5,740 bases of DNA from an uncultured Caulobacterales bacterium (GTDB lineage: Bacteria; Pseudomonadota; Alphaproteobacteria; Caulobacterales; Maricaulaceae). The translations under genes and the position numbers were made by a program. The notes under the pieces were generated by a model. That model had not been told where the DNA came from and searched no databases. It was given only the letters and a program-made list of their open reading frames with translations. Below are positions 4,948 to 5,740 of this stretch, in pieces (position 1 is the first letter of the stretch; each line of letters begins with the position of its first letter). The stretch is taken from contig CALLME010000075.1 of NCBI GenBank assembly GCA_938007945.1, forward strand, positions 1 to 5,740. The letters are read 5' to 3'.

Positions 4948-5740
4948 GCGCTGCGCCGTCATAATCCTTAAGCTCGCTCGTGCGGCCGTCTTTGATCTTG
5001 GTCGCCCATTCAGGGTCTTGCAGAAGAGCGCGGCCCACAGCCACCAAATCAAAATCGCCACGATCAAGACGCCGGTTAAGCTCATCAAGGGACGCGGCTG
5101 GCGAGCCCTGACCCGCGAAAGCGCCAAAGAAATCCCCATTGAGGCCAACGGAGCCTACGGTAATCGTCGGCAGCCCCGTCAATTTTTTTGCCCAACCTGC
5201 AAAATTGAGGTCTGAGCCTTCAAATTCAGGTTCCCAATAGCGGCGCTGTGAGCAATGCAACATATCCACACCTGCCTGTTTAAATACATCCAAGAACTCA
5301 CCAAGGCGGTCAGGCGTATCAGCCAGGCGCGCCGTATAGTCCTGCTGCTTCCACTGAGAAATGCGCAAGATAATCGGCATATCATCACCGACAGCTTTAC
5401 GACATTCACGGATGATATCGCCTGCAAATTTTGCGCGCTCGACCAATGTGCCGCCAAAACGGTCATCGCGTCGGTTCATAAGGTCCCAAAAAAACTGATC
5501 AATGAGGTAACCATGCGCGCCGTGGATTTCGATAGCGTCGAAACCGAGGTCTTTAGCGGATTTAGCGGAGCGCGCATAGCTCATCACCATGTCCTCAATC
5601 TCGCGGTCGGTTGGGGCGTCCATAACTTGTTTGCCAGTATGGGTGACGCCAGAGGGGCTATCGCTTTGTGCCTCTGGATTATGGCCTGTGCCTGGTTTGC
5701 GCACCATGCCAACGTGCCAAAGCTGCGGCGCGATTTTCCC
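4931..5740 (-). CDS. NADH:flavin oxidoreductase, old yellow enzyme family (5' end outside window)
   Basis: The frame is open from the right edge to TAA at 4931-4933 and gives 269 residues. The N-terminal part of the TIM barrel (perhaps 90-100 residues, with the first FMN-binding strand) is off-window; family members without extra domains are about 350-380 residues. Visible OYE motifs, in residues from the right edge: QLWHVG at 6-11; HGAHGYL at 73-79, the usual substrate/FMN histidine region; NRRDDRFGG at 89-97 (the 'N-R-x-D-x-x-G-G' motif); GSVGL at 196-200; and VGRALLQDP at 235-243, the FMN-phosphate-binding end of the barrel. Segments such as SQWKQQDYTARLADTP and WEPEFEGSDLNFAGW recall the NCBI 'OYE-like 5' subgroup (from memory). 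There is no C-terminal FAD/NAD domain, so it is not a full 2,4-dienoyl-CoA reductase. It probably reduces an activated alkene; the substrate is unknown. An in-frame ATG at 5707-5705 is internal, because QLWHVG precedes it. Confidence 0.93.
   Translation of the reverse strand, partial: GKIAPQLWHVGMVRKPGTGHNPEAQSDSPSGVTHTGKQVMDAPTDREIEDMVMSYARSAKSAKDLGFDAIEIHGAHGYLIDQFFWDLMNRRDDRFGGTLVERAKFAGDIIRECRKAVGDDMPIILRISQWKQQDYTARLADTPDRLGEFLDVFKQAGVDMLHCSQRRYWEPEFEGSDLNFAGWAKKLTGLPTITVGSVGLNGDFFGAFAGQGSPAASLDELNRRLDRGDFDLVAVGRALLQDPEWATKIKDGRTSELKDYDGAALKTLY

Noticed and set aside
4938..4973. Possible terminator: short AGCG/CGCT pairing (4938-4952) and two CTTAAG palindromes (4943-4948, 4967-4972)
   Set aside because: The stem is only 4 bp with no T-run after it, and the palindromes are too short. 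This is not enough for an intrinsic terminator on either strand.
4829..5215. 128-codon + strand open frame across the lipoprotein/oxidoreductase junction
   Set aside because: It overlaps the end of the lipoprotein gene out of frame and then runs antisense to conserved OYE motifs. The protein is rich in Arg/Lys without domain features, so it is a shadow.
5179..5466. 95-codon - strand open frame overlapping the oxidoreductase in another frame
   Set aside because: The oxidoreductase frame carries conserved motifs through the same region, so this is an out-of-frame shadow.
1..5740. Search for CRISPR repeats, tRNA/rRNA genes, insertion-sequence ends or a novel defence or mobile system
   Set aside because: The whole window is taken up by tightly packed genes. 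No spaced repeat array, inverted terminal repeat, transposase, integrase or RNA gene was seen.

Overview
The window holds the 3' half of a type II secretion system (T2SS, general secretory pathway) operon on the + strand. It is followed by a small lipoprotein gene, then by a convergent flavin oxidoreductase gene that runs off the right edge. Protein style (short GspL/M, a GspN, an old-yellow-enzyme-like oxidoreductase) and moderate GC suggest an alphaproteobacterium, perhaps a lower-GC relative of the Hyphomonadaceae/Maricaulales. That placement is inference from gene content only; no taxonomic marker gene is present.

Layout: the 3' end of gspH (1-244), gspI (241-603), gspJ (603-1271), gspK (1268-2251), gspL (2248-3306), gspM (3303-3773), gspN (3773-4474), a lipoprotein gene of unknown function (4465-4947), and on the - strand an OYE-type NADH:flavin oxidoreductase (4931-5740, N-terminus outside the window). 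Every + strand junction is an overlap: ATGA (4 nt) at H/I, J/K, K/L and L/M, TAATG or TGATG (1 nt) at I/J and M/N, and 10 nt at N/lipoprotein. The genes are therefore almost certainly one transcript with translational coupling. There is no non-coding stretch longer than a few bases, and I see no internal promoter or convincing terminator. The operon promoter and the remaining T2SS genes (C, D, E, F, G, expected upstream or elsewhere) lie outside the window.

How the genes work together: GspH, I, J and K are minor pseudopilins. They carry prepilin-type N-termini and, by family knowledge, I, J and K form the tip complex that starts the pseudopilus. GspL and GspM are inner-membrane platform proteins that link the cytoplasmic ATPase GspE to the periplasmic parts. 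GspN is an accessory inner-membrane/periplasmic protein found in only some T2SS. The terminal lipoprotein shares this transcript, has a clear lipobox and no family I recognise; it is the most interesting item here and a candidate accessory (possibly pilotin-like) T2SS component. The oxidoreductase is probably unrelated to secretion.

I found no mobile element, CRISPR array, RNA gene or recognisably new multi-gene system. Apart from the unassigned lipoprotein, this is a fairly ordinary T2SS locus.
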